In this document: positions 5,883 to 13,517 of the stretch, one piece after another
Layout: each line of letters opens with the position of its first letter
How positions within the stretch are numbered: the stretch's first letter is position 1
From: Bifidobacterium breve
GTDB lineage: Bacteria; Actinomycetota; Actinomycetes; S36-B12
Assembly (NCBI GenBank): GCA_945900705.1
Contig: CAMDKJ010000028.1
Coordinates: 1 to 13,619 of the forward strand
Direction of reading: 5' to 3'
Length of the DNA stretch: 13,619 bases
The notes under the pieces: model-generated
What the model saw: the letters and a program-made list of their open reading frames with translations, nothing else
Told to the model about the DNA's origin: nothing
Database searches by the model: none
Translations under genes and position numbers: made by a program

Positions 5883-7433
5883 TTAGGCGCGCGACTCGAA
5901 CATCCCAAGGATGGCAGCGATCCCGAGCACCGAGCGTGGTGAATACGCGGCTCGCCATAATCCGCCATGATTGGCCCCCTGCACGAACAACTCCATTGGG
6001 TTTTGCAATTTGGTAGCGGGATTCGCGGTGGCATTTGGATTTCGCAGATCATGCACCAACAGCGCTGCCATGAGAGTAGTTGAGGTAGCTGGATCAAAGA
6101 CTTCAATACCGAAACGGTCTGCACCAGCATAGGCAGCAGCCAACGCCCGGTTCTTTATTACCGACCGGGTGCGAGTTGCCGGTGCAAGATTTATTGAAAC
6201 TGGGGTCCCGGTTGAGCGGGCAGCCAGTGCCCGCCAACGTTGCAATCGCTTCGCCAATGCATAGTTGGCACCTTGCTGCGAAATGAGCGAGTCATTGAGC
6301 CCGACCTCGGTACCGTCCGCAGTTATTAGAGTGTGCGGATAATTGGGCTCAAATTGTTTAAGGGTACGCAGAGGTGCTTGTAGTAGACCGCTTAGGCCGC
6401 GGGAGTCCCAGCGCCGTCGCGATTCAAGAACTGCATCAAGTGGCACCATGAAGGTGTCAGTCGGGGTGGCTAGATAAGCAAGGGTTATGTCGTCGCGGCC
6501 ATTGAGTAAATTGGCCACCACCGCGTCGGCTGCCATTGAGAGCAGTACATGCGTCGCCCCATCTGCATATGCATAGGTACCCAGCACAAATTGCTTGTCG
6601 ATCTCAGCGAGCCAAGTGCGCACCTCCGGGGTGCGGGTAAGCAAATTCGCTCCGGCCACATTGGCTATCTCGGTATCGTCATCAGGGTGCACCAAGCCAT
6701 CTACGACTAGTGGTGGGTTACCGTCAGCGTCGAACTCGATTGGGACGCGAAGTGACCCAGCTGTGCTGCGAGTGATGTCGATAAGGCGCTGCCACATTGC
6801 GGGGCGTGGTAAGTCGACCGCGTGCACGGTCGCTCCCCAACGCAGGAGTGATCTGATTGGGCCCATCTCGGCACCGGCACCCAGCAGGGCGATATCAACC
6901 CCGCGCAGATCGAGCCATTCAGGGTTGTCGAGCACCAGGTGAATTGCTTCACCGAAACTCGGTTCGGCGATGCCACCTGCGACCCACTTGTCTATTTGGT
7001 CTCGCAGGTGCCGACCAAAAAGGCGCCTACCTTGATAGGGCAACGACAGGTCGGACTCCAATTGGGCTGTTCCTTGAATCTGAACCGAACCAAAGCCTTG
7101 TGAGGTAAATACGCCCATGGCTTCGTCGATTGCATAATCGCTGCCACCGCGGCCAAAGCGAAAACGTCGATGTGCAGAGGCCAACCCATCGTTGGAGACC
7201 TGCAGTGCGGCAGCTGAGGTTACGGTTGCCGCCGACACGATGTCACGGATTGGGGTTAGGTATCCGGCTCGCCAGTCACGGGTGTGCTCAATGTGCTCGG
7301 CAAGTGATGAATCCACTCCGCGCACACAATCAGCGAAGATCGCCCGCCCGGTTGCGCTCGTGCTGCGTTTGCCATCACCGCCCGCTGGGAAGCAGACCCC
7401 ATCTGGGGTTTGAGCGGCAGCGTTCCCGGACAT
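5883..7433 (-). CDS. unrecognised 516-residue protein with a Rossmann-type nucleotide motif
   Basis: I do not recognise this family. A central hydrophobic strand followed by a glycine-rich turn, VDIALLGAGAEMG (179-191), and a second strand ATVHAVDLPRP (201-211) with Asp207 at its end is the classic NAD(P)- or SAM-binding pattern. Other notable segments are LPYQGRRLFGRHLRDQIDKW (131-150), DLRGVD (175-180), LLQAPLRTL (350-358) and NPMELFVQGANHGGLWRAAY (478-497). There is no signal peptide or clear membrane helix, so it is probably cytoplasmic. It is the last gene of the hpa-type operon, starting 13 bp after the decarboxylase stop with AGGT about ten nt upstream of the ATG. A longer reading to 7769 is open but would overlap the decarboxylase and is rejected. 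Position suggests a step in the same aromatic/amine pathway; oxidoreductase and methyltransferase roles are both possible. Confidence 0.75.
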   Translation of the reverse strand: MSGNAAAQTPDGVCFPAGGDGKRSTSATGRAIFADCVRGVDSSLAEHIEHTRDWRAGYLTPIRDIVSAATVTSAAALQVSNDGLASAHRRFRFGRGGSDYAIDEAMGVFTSQGFGSVQIQGTAQLESDLSLPYQGRRLFGRHLRDQIDKWVAGGIAEPSFGEAIHLVLDNPEWLDLRGVDIALLGAGAEMGPIRSLLRWGATVHAVDLPRPAMWQRLIDITRSTAGSLRVPIEFDADGNPPLVVDGLVHPDDDTEIANVAGANLLTRTPEVRTWLAEIDKQFVLGTYAYADGATHVLLSMAADAVVANLLNGRDDITLAYLATPTDTFMVPLDAVLESRRRWDSRGLSGLLQAPLRTLKQFEPNYPHTLITADGTEVGLNDSLISQQGANYALAKRLQRWRALAARSTGTPVSINLAPATRTRSVIKNRALAAAYAGADRFGIEVFDPATSTTLMAALLVHDLRNPNATANPATKLQNPMELFVQGANHGGLWRAAYSPRSVLGIAAILGMFESRA

Positions 7434-7446
7434 CTGTTCAGAATAC

Positions 7447-8871
7447 CTATTTGGTCGGCGGGTGATCGTGCGGCCCAATGGAGCCGAGTTCGTCTGCGAT
7501 CTCGAGGGTGATGTCGACGTCCGCCATCGTTGTTCTGAAATTGGTAAAACAGGGCCGCAGCCAAACCTGTCCATCGATAGTTGCTGGTGAGATGTAGACC
7601 CGGCCGTCGCGCTGCATCCGAGCACAAACATCGAGATTGTGCGCATCAAGGTCGGTGCAACCTGGCAGCACATGTCGAAACGGCACAATTGACAATTGCG
7701 GTGGTGACGCCAGTACTTCAAAGCGTGGGTGGGCGCTGGCTGAACGATAAAGGTGCTGTGCTTGCTCACAATTCTCGGCTATTGCCGCTCGAAATGCTTG
7801 GGCACCGTGAACGCGCAGCGCCAGCCATAACTTCATAGCACGCAGGGGCCGTGAGTACTCCAAAGTTATGTCGACCGCATTCCATTCGTCATCCTCGTGT
7901 GGGATATATGCCTCATCATGGGCAAAGGTGCGCGCAAGGGTTTGCGCATCACGAACCAAGACTGCACTGCAGGCTTTAGGGACGAACATCCACTTATGTG
8001 CGTCGACGCTCACTGAGTCAGCGCGCGAAAGTCCAGCGAAGAGCGGTGCGGTTAGCGGTGCGCTGGCGGCGGGTAGGCCGTAGGCGCCATCGACATGGAG
8101 CCAAATACCGAATGACTCGCAGATATCCGCAAGGGCGGCAATTGGGTCCACAGATCCGGTCAGCGTGGTGCCGGCGGTGGCAATGACGGCAACCGGCGTC
8201 ACCCCGTTTGCCAGATCGAGTGCGATCGCTGCGCGAAGTGCCTCAGGTTGCATACGCCGTTGCTCGTCAATCGGGATATCACGAACCGCATTGCGTCCAA
8301 AACCCAAAAGTTCAGCCGCACGAGTAATTGAATAGTGGGCTTCGGCTGAGCAATAGATCGCGGGTCGAGTGTCGCTTAGCCCAGTTGTGCGGGAACCAGG
8401 GAGTGCCCGTTCGCGGGCGGCAGCGAGCGCGGTGATATTGCTGATGGTGCCGCCACTGGTGAATGAACCCAAGCGCGCGGGGAACCCCAAGAAATCAGCC
8501 AGCCAGCCGATGGTCTGGGCTTCCAGGCGCGTTGCAGCCCGGGCATCTAGTGCCAAATTAATGTCGTATGAGTGGGCGAGGAGATCTGCCAGCGCACCAA
8601 TCTCGAGTCCGCTTGAGCCGATATAGGCCAAATACCTGGGGCGTGATTGGGCTAGTGAGGCGTCGAGGACATCACCCGCGGCATCTAGGCTTTCGATGAC
8701 ATCGCTGCCTTGCTCAGGTAGCGGTTTGCGTAGTTCATTGATGAGGAGTTCGCTGATTTCGGTCTCAGATTCACGTGGACTATCGAAATCTCGCCACGCA
8801 TGGGCAACGAGCGCCGCGGCGTGCTCAAGTGCAGCTTCCCGACTTGCCCCTAATGAGAGCGAATGATTCAT
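7447..8871 (-). CDS. group II PLP-dependent amino-acid decarboxylase (aromatic-type)
   Basis: A 474-residue cytoplasmic enzyme that removes the alpha-carboxyl of an L-amino acid to give an amine. Family marks in order: RPRYLAYIGSSG (78-89), TSGGTISNITAL (138-149) for the PLP phosphate, H179 in AEAHYS stacking on PLP, ATAGTT (231-236), HVDGAYG (259-265) with D261 on the pyridine nitrogen, the Schiff-base lysine K293 in SVDAHKW, and RAMKLWLALR (344-353). Tyr322 sits where plant decarboxylases have the catalytic-loop Tyr, and His179 where true decarboxylases have His. By-eye alignment thus favours an amine-forming decarboxylase over an aldehyde synthase. The substrate is not fixed by sequence (aromatic amino acid versus glutamate or other). 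The hpa neighbours make tyrosine or DOPA the best guess. Its ATG overlaps the stop of the reductase gene as ATGA. Confidence 0.88.
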   Translation of the reverse strand: MNHSLSLGASREAALEHAAALVAHAWRDFDSPRESETEISELLINELRKPLPEQGSDVIESLDAAGDVLDASLAQSRPRYLAYIGSSGLEIGALADLLAHSYDINLALDARAATRLEAQTIGWLADFLGFPARLGSFTSGGTISNITALAAARERALPGSRTTGLSDTRPAIYCSAEAHYSITRAAELLGFGRNAVRDIPIDEQRRMQPEALRAAIALDLANGVTPVAVIATAGTTLTGSVDPIAALADICESFGIWLHVDGAYGLPAASAPLTAPLFAGLSRADSVSVDAHKWMFVPKACSAVLVRDAQTLARTFAHDEAYIPHEDDEWNAVDITLEYSRPLRAMKLWLALRVHGAQAFRAAIAENCEQAQHLYRSASAHPRFEVLASPPQLSIVPFRHVLPGCTDLDAHNLDVCARMQRDGRVYISPATIDGQVWLRPCFTNFRTTMADVDITLEIADELGSIGPHDHPPTK

Positions 8872-10043
8872 CGTTCCAGCAATTGCTTACGGTAAGGAGC
8901 CAGTTCTGCGGTGCGGTCAACGCCGACAACCCCGACCAGGCCGCTTTCATCTGAATACTCAACTATGCAGGCGTCGTCCGCAGTGCCTTCAACTATCTGG
9001 ATTGAAGTGGCTAACCCAGGCATTCCGAATGACTGAAGTTTGTATTGGTACTGGTCGGACCAAAAAGAAGGCATGGCGGCAAAAGGTGCTTGATCTGGTT
9101 GTTCACCGCGCAGGAGCGAAGCGAGTGAGGCACCGGCGCGCCGGCCGGTCTCGGTCGGGATATTCCAGTGTTCGATGCGCCTGGGGACGTTGCCGAAGAG
9201 CGCGTTCGGATGTCGGGCAATGTCACCGACGGCAACCACCGGCACCTCGGCAGCAACCACCATCGCTTGGTCGACGAGTAGCCCGTCGGTGAGATCAAGG
9301 CCGTTGCCCGCGAGCCATTCCACATTACAAACCGAGCCAACAGCCTCAACAACAACCGACGCGGGTAGCTCGGTGCCGTCATCGAGTAACACGGAGGTAA
9401 TGTGCTCTCCTCCAAGGAACGACTGCACGGTTCGGCCCAGGTGGAATTTCACCCCATGGTGCTCATGGCGTGATCTCATGCCCATCCCAAGTTCAGCACC
9501 CAGCGGTCGCACCATCGGCTGCTCATCAATTGCGACGATATGCACCTCGGCGCCTAGGCCACGTGCCGTCGCCGCTACTTCGCACCCAATAAAACCCGCA
9601 CCCATGATTACCGCGGTGCGCCCCGGCATTAGGTAGTTACGCAAGTTCATTGCATCGTGGGCGGTTCGCAGCACGTGACGGCCGGCTTCGGGGCCTGCGA
9701 TAGGCAACCGGCGTGGGCGAATCCCCGAGGCGATGACAAGACCGTCAAATGACAAGTGGGTGCCATCGGCCAAGGTGACGGTCCGCGCGGCGAAGTCACT
9801 TGCGATCGCCGGTGAACCTAGTCGCCAGTCGACGTCGCTGACCGATGGCTTACGGCGAAACTCAAGTTCAGCAACGTGAACACCCGCTGATAGCGCCTCC
9901 TTTGAAAGGGGCGGCCGGTTGTACGGCATTGCTGGCTCATCGCCGACCACGGTGATGGCACCTTCGAAACCGGCACCACGAAGGGCCTCGGCTGCTCTTA
10001 ACCCACCAAGGCCGGCACCTACTACGAGAACTGTTGCAGCCAC
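8868..10043 (-). CDS. NAD(P)H-ferredoxin reductase (putidaredoxin/BphA4-type)
   Basis: A 391-residue flavoprotein that passes electrons from NAD(P)H through FAD to a ferredoxin. The order is as in oxygenase-coupled reductases: FAD-binding VVGAGLGGLRAAE (7-19), MPYNRPPLSKE (39-49), SGIRPR (106-111), the second nucleotide site VIMGAGFIGCE (145-155), the C-terminal FAD motif VAVGDIA (270-276), EHW (291-293) and FWSDQY (327-332) near the flavin. Length is typical. The start is GTG at 10043, with AAGGA about 11 nt upstream and 17 bp after the ferredoxin stop. It is the natural partner of the ferredoxin just upstream, and the pair should feed a cytochrome P450 or Rieske-type oxygenase. Neither is in the window. 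Its stop overlaps the decarboxylase start by 4 bases. Confidence 0.92.
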   Translation of the reverse strand: MAATVLVVGAGLGGLRAAEALRGAGFEGAITVVGDEPAMPYNRPPLSKEALSAGVHVAELEFRRKPSVSDVDWRLGSPAIASDFAARTVTLADGTHLSFDGLVIASGIRPRRLPIAGPEAGRHVLRTAHDAMNLRNYLMPGRTAVIMGAGFIGCEVAATARGLGAEVHIVAIDEQPMVRPLGAELGMGMRSRHEHHGVKFHLGRTVQSFLGGEHITSVLLDDGTELPASVVVEAVGSVCNVEWLAGNGLDLTDGLLVDQAMVVAAEVPVVAVGDIARHPNALFGNVPRRIEHWNIPTETGRRAGASLASLLRGEQPDQAPFAAMPSFWSDQYQYKLQSFGMPGLATSIQIVEGTADDACIVEYSDESGLVGVVGVDRTAELAPYRKQLLER

Positions 10044-10060
10044 GCTTTTTGTATTCCTTC

Positions 10061-10249
10061 TTATTTGACCGTGATCGCTTGCATGGGGCAGACGTCTGCG
10101 GCACTTTCGATGTCAGCGCGACGTGACTCATCTGCTTCGGCTACATATTCGAGCTGCCCGTCGTCATTCAACGCAAACACGTCGTCGGCTTCGAAGCAGC
10201 ACTGCCCATAGTGCTGGCACTTATCCATATCAACGGTGATTGTTACCAC
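10061..10249 (-). CDS. small single-cluster ferredoxin (3Fe-4S type)
   Basis: A 62-residue cytoplasmic electron carrier. Cluster ligands are C11 and C17 in CQHYGQC plus C54 in VCPMQAI, the CxxXxxC...CP pattern of actinobacterial P450-associated ferredoxins. The position that is a fourth Cys in 4Fe-4S ferredoxins is Tyr14, so a [3Fe-4S] cluster is expected. An extra cysteine, C18, directly follows C17 and is unusual. The protein is strongly acidic, as usual for such carriers. The start is GTG at 10249 with a GAGGAG ribosome site 5 nt upstream. It lies 2 bp after the stop of the FAH-family gene and immediately before its reductase. Confidence 0.93.
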   Translation of the reverse strand: MVTITVDMDKCQHYGQCCFEADDVFALNDDGQLEYVAEADESRRADIESAADVCPMQAITVK

Positions 10250-10251
10250 GG

Positions 10252-11127
10252 TTACTCCTCATCGATTCGTGATGGATACAGATCTTTTGACGGGGTTCGG
10301 ATACCTCTGAACTCCCAATCGCCACCCATGGCGGTGGAAACTACCTCTTCACTCTCAGTGGGTTGCGCACCAACATCGGTGCGAATCGGGGTTGGGCCTT
10401 CGACAATATGGTTACGGAGAATACCTAGACCTTCGACTTCTACTTCGACAATATCGCCGGGCTGGACGGGCCGCGAGAAGGCTGGGGTTCCTGAGAACAG
10501 CAGATCTCCGGGGATAAGGGTGATGGTGCGCGCAATGTCAGCAACGAGGTAATGCATATCCCACTCCATCTCTGTGGTGGTGGAGGATTGCTTCACGACG
10601 CCATTGACGCGCGTTTGAATCTGCTTTCCATGAAAGTCCCAGTCGGTAACGACGCCCGGACCAACAGGTGCCAAAGTGTCACTGCCTTTAACTCGCAGCA
10701 TTGAACCGGCATCGGTATCGCGGAAGTCATGGAGCCCGTAGTCGTTGCCGATGCTGTAGCCGGCGATGTAGTCACCGGCCTCGCTGGGCGAAACATTTCG
10801 GCAGGTGCGTCCGATCACGATGACGATCTCGCCCTCGTAATTAAGCCACTTACAACCGCGCGGCCGCACCACGGCCGCACCATGTGAGTTAAGTGCACTG
10901 ATGGGCTTATGGAAGTAGGTGGGAGCCGATGGCAGCTTGGTCATGAACTCGTCGGTGCGCGAGGCGTAGTTAAGGTGCACCGCAATAATCTTTGACGGTT
11001 CGGTCGGGGGCAGGTGAATTGCTTCAGCAATCGCGGTTACTCGTCCGTCACCTGCAACCAGCTCATCCCCATGTCGCTCAACCAGTGCTGGGTAGCCATC
11101 GAGCAAAATCCTGCGGAATTCGCTCAT
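10252..11127 (-). CDS. hpaG: fumarylacetoacetate-hydrolase-family isomerase/decarboxylase (HpaG-like)
   Basis: A 291-residue enzyme of the FAH family. In homoprotocatechuate breakdown HpaG decarboxylates 5-oxopent-3-ene-1,2,5-tricarboxylate and isomerises the product, downstream of HpaD and HpaE. The divalent-metal ligands are E98 and E100 in NYEGE and D129 in GNDYGLHDFR. K147 in LRVKGSD and FSGTP (211-215) complete the active-site pattern. E. coli HpaG is a fused two-domain protein, whereas this is a single domain with about 40 extra C-terminal residues beyond the usual fold end. The ATG at 11127 overlaps the hpaD stop (ATGA), with a G-rich ribosome site GGGGG 7 nt upstream. Its last two codons GAG GAG plus TAA form the ferredoxin's ribosome site. 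Family assignment is firm; the exact reaction rests on context. Confidence 0.86.
   Translation of the reverse strand: MSEFRRILLDGYPALVERHGDELVAGDGRVTAIAEAIHLPPTEPSKIIAVHLNYASRTDEFMTKLPSAPTYFHKPISALNSHGAAVVRPRGCKWLNYEGEIVIVIGRTCRNVSPSEAGDYIAGYSIGNDYGLHDFRDTDAGSMLRVKGSDTLAPVGPGVVTDWDFHGKQIQTRVNGVVKQSSTTTEMEWDMHYLVADIARTITLIPGDLLFSGTPAFSRPVQPGDIVEVEVEGLGILRNHIVEGPTPIRTDVGAQPTESEEVVSTAMGGDWEFRGIRTPSKDLYPSRIDEE
10255..10260 (-). promoter_or_regulatory. ribosome binding site of the ferredoxin, inside the hpaG-like 3' end
   Basis: GAGGAG on the minus strand is made of the last two sense codons of the upstream FAH-family gene and lies 5 nt before the ferredoxin GTG. It decides the GTG at 10249 over the in-frame ATG seven codons later (residue 8), and implies translational coupling of the two genes. 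Confidence 0.8.
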
Positions 11128-12023
11128 GCTGACACCCCCACTTCAGCCCAACCGGCAGCCGGACGATCGAACCAAATGTGTACCTGGCCCGTGCCGATCG
11201 AATTCTCGTATTCGCTAAATAGCCGACCAGGTGCTACCACGTCACTTTCACCCATCGCGGCGATCATCATTAAGTAATGTGCGAACTTGCTCTCGGGTCG
11301 GTATTGCATGTAGTCGGGCATGGTGGCGAGTACCTGTGCATGATCGCCACTCTCGAACCAAGCTATGCGTTCGAGGTCGGCCGCATAAGCCTCCGGCGTG
11401 AAGATATTCGACGGGTCACTCGCCTCGTGCGAACGCAGCTCGCGCAGTGGCCAGAAGGTATGTGACAGCGCACCGGACGCCAGTAGCAAAACCTTGCGGT
11501 CGGTATCGCGAATGGCTTGGCCCAGGGCCCGGCCGGCTCTAAGGAAATCTTCGGTGTCGCCGGTTTGGGCAACGCTCATGGAAATCCAGCGTTTATCCGG
11601 TAGCCCATCGCCGAGGAACTTCCATAGATTCACGGTTGCGTAGTAAAGGGGCAGGTAGTGATCTTCATTGGCGGTAATCCAGGTGCCATTTGCCTCACCA
11701 CGGGCCGCGATGGCTTTTGCTAACTCGGGGTCGCCCATCCAGTCATAGGGGATCCGGCACATACCCCGTGGTAGTTCTTCGGAGGTGAAGAGTCCGGAGC
11801 GGCGATCTTGTGCACTAACGACGAATTCAACAGTGGTGTACCAATGGGAGTCGAGCACCACCACGGTGTCGTAGTCGAGGGTCTCGAAAACTTCTTTGCG
11901 TAACTTCTCGAGCCCTGGGACAAGGGAAATCTCTTTGCCTTGGTTTATCTCTAGCCGGGTCGCAAGCGGCAGCATGATGGTAGGAACATGCGCAAGAATT
12001 CCAGCGCCAACAACTTCACCCAT
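11124..12023 (-). CDS. hpaD: 3,4-dihydroxyphenylacetate 2,3-dioxygenase (class III extradiol, LigB-type)
   Basis: A 299-residue non-haem Fe(II) ring-cleaving dioxygenase. It opens homoprotocatechuate with O2 to 5-carboxymethyl-2-hydroxymuconate semialdehyde. The LigB-type active site is visible: H12 (AHVP), H60 (LDSHW) and E244 (RPESKF) as metal ligands, and H188 in LASGALSH as the acid-base histidine. These positions nearly match LigB numbering (12, 61, 242, 195). YTS/FTSEELP (79-85) and the closing GTGQV (277-281) also occur in E. coli HpaD. ATG at 12023 is chosen because GGGGAG lies 6 nt upstream; the alternative ATG at 12044 would overlap hpaE and has no such site. It starts 11 bp after the hpaE stop and overlaps the next gene by 4 bases. 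Confidence 0.88.
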   Translation of the reverse strand: MGEVVGAGILAHVPTIMLPLATRLEINQGKEISLVPGLEKLRKEVFETLDYDTVVVLDSHWYTTVEFVVSAQDRRSGLFTSEELPRGMCRIPYDWMGDPELAKAIAARGEANGTWITANEDHYLPLYYATVNLWKFLGDGLPDKRWISMSVAQTGDTEDFLRAGRALGQAIRDTDRKVLLLASGALSHTFWPLRELRSHEASDPSNIFTPEAYAADLERIAWFESGDHAQVLATMPDYMQYRPESKFAHYLMMIAAMGESDVVAPGRLFSEYENSIGTGQVHIWFDRPAAGWAEVGVSA

Positions 12024-12029
12024 AACTAT

Positions 12030-12035
12030 CTCCCC
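12030..12035 (-). promoter_or_regulatory. ribosome binding site setting the hpaD start
   Basis: GGGGAG on the minus strand begins at the last base of the hpaE stop codon and lies 6 nt before the ATG at 12021-12023. It supports the shorter 299-residue hpaD product over the start at 12044. Confidence 0.75.
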
Positions 12036-13495
12036 TACTTCCATCCGGTTGGTGCATAAACGGTGTTCTTCACGTCAGCGTAGAAGTCAAATGACCAGGT
12101 GCCGCCTTCGCGGCCCACGCCAGATTTGCGGGAGCCACCGAATGGGGCCTGCAGGTCGCGGACGAAAAAACAATTGACCCAGATAGTGCCGGCCACTAGG
12201 TGCTTGGTGAATGCTTCTGCCCGCTCACGGTTACCGGTAACAAGAACCGCTGCCAGACCGAATTCAGTGCCATTGGCCATTGCCAGCCCTTCGGCATCGC
12301 TCTCGAAAGTTTGCATGGTGAGCACCGGACCGAATATCTCGGCGGTCAAAATCTCGCTGTCAGCCTTGGCATTAGTTACCAAGGTTGGGCGGTAGAACAA
12401 GCCACCGAGTTCAGCATTGCGTTGACCACCAAAGGCGATTGTGGCGCCGTCACTTCGCGCCCTGGATACGAAGCCGTCGATGCGGTCAACGTGATCAGCA
12501 TGAATATTCGGCCCAATTTGGGTCTCCTCATCGCGCGGATCCCCTTGCCTAATTTGCAAAGCCCGCTCGGTGAACTTCTCGGTGAATTCGGCAGCGACAC
12601 TTGTATGCACGAGCAGTCGAGTACCTGCAAGGCAAACCTGGCCGGCGTTGTCGTACTGCTCGAGCGCCAAAGTCGCAGCGAGATCAAGGTCAGCGTCGTC
12701 AAGGACGATGGTCGGGCTCTTGCCACCAAGCTCGAAGGAGCAGGGCGTGAGGTTATCGGCGGCGGCGTGTGCGACCAATTTCGCGGTCGGCACGGATCCA
12801 GTGAATGAAATTCGGGATATCCCCGGATGGGCAACCAGTGCGGCGCCGGCTTCTTCGCCAAGCCCCTGCACGACATTGAAGACGCCGGCAGGTAAGCCGG
12901 CCTGCGCGGTTAAGTCGGCAAAAAGTGAGGCAGTAAGTGGCGTCCATTCGGCTGGTTTAAGGATCACGGTGTCGCCCGCGGCAAGTGCCGGAGCGATTTT
13001 CCAGGTAGCTAGCATGAGCGGCGCATTCCAGGGGGTGATCAATGCGGCAACCCCGGATGGATCCCAACTGACCACATTGGTGTGATCGCGGGTGATGAAG
13101 TTTGGGTGATGTAGTTCACTGATCGCCCAGTCGGCGAAGAAGCGCAAGTTGTGCACGACACGTGGCATTACGCCGCGGCGGTGTGAGCGGAGTAGGGATC
13201 CGTTATCGGCGGTCTCGACTTGCGCTAGTTGCTCAATATTGGCCTCGACGAGATCAGCGATTCGATGAATGATGACACCGCGCTCACGTGGGCTAAGGGC
13301 CGCCCACGATGGGAACGCAGCCCGCGCCGCCGCTACGGCCGCATCGACTTCGGCCTTGCCACCGCGCGCAATATTGCCCAGTGGCGAACCATCAATGGGG
13401 GAGATGTCAGCGAAAGTGCTCGCCGATGCGAGGCGGGAGCCGCCGATCCAGTGCCTGGTGTCGACATCAACTCCGGCGACGCTCGTTGTGCTCAT
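12035..13495 (-). CDS. hpaE: 5-carboxymethyl-2-hydroxymuconate-semialdehyde dehydrogenase
   Basis: A 486-residue NAD+-dependent aldehyde dehydrogenase, almost the length of E. coli HpaE. It oxidises the ring-cleavage semialdehyde made by HpaD to 5-carboxymethyl-2-hydroxymuconate. Catalytic and cofactor residues: N157 in PWNAP, K180 in ILKPAE, FTGS (231-234), E255 in ELGGKSP, C288 in GQVCLAG, and EIFGPVL further on. HWIGG (15-19), ETADNG (94-99) and NLRFFAD (116-122) follow the HpaE/hydroxymuconic-semialdehyde pattern. ATG at 13495 has GGAAGG about 5 nt upstream, whereas the reading open to 13579 would add 28 unrelated residues. It is the first gene of the operon in view; the substrate assignment depends partly on the adjacent hpaD. 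Confidence 0.88.
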   Translation of the reverse strand: MSTTSVAGVDVDTRHWIGGSRLASASTFADISPIDGSPLGNIARGGKAEVDAAVAAARAAFPSWAALSPRERGVIIHRIADLVEANIEQLAQVETADNGSLLRSHRRGVMPRVVHNLRFFADWAISELHHPNFITRDHTNVVSWDPSGVAALITPWNAPLMLATWKIAPALAAGDTVILKPAEWTPLTASLFADLTAQAGLPAGVFNVVQGLGEEAGAALVAHPGISRISFTGSVPTAKLVAHAAADNLTPCSFELGGKSPTIVLDDADLDLAATLALEQYDNAGQVCLAGTRLLVHTSVAAEFTEKFTERALQIRQGDPRDEETQIGPNIHADHVDRIDGFVSRARSDGATIAFGGQRNAELGGLFYRPTLVTNAKADSEILTAEIFGPVLTMQTFESDAEGLAMANGTEFGLAAVLVTGNRERAEAFTKHLVAGTIWVNCFFVRDLQAPFGGSRKSGVGREGGTWSFDFYADVKNTVYAPTGWK

Positions 13496-13517
13496 GATCA
13501 CCTTCCAGCCAAAGGTT

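Noticed and set aside
7434..7769. N-terminal extension of the unknown protein up to 7769
   Set aside because: It would overlap the decarboxylase coding sequence by more than 300 bp, and the composition is that of an out-of-frame reading. The ATG at 7433 lies 13 bp after the decarboxylase stop.
12200..12808. 202-residue open frame on the plus strand
   Set aside because: It lies entirely antisense within hpaE, whose frame is strongly supported by catalytic motifs.
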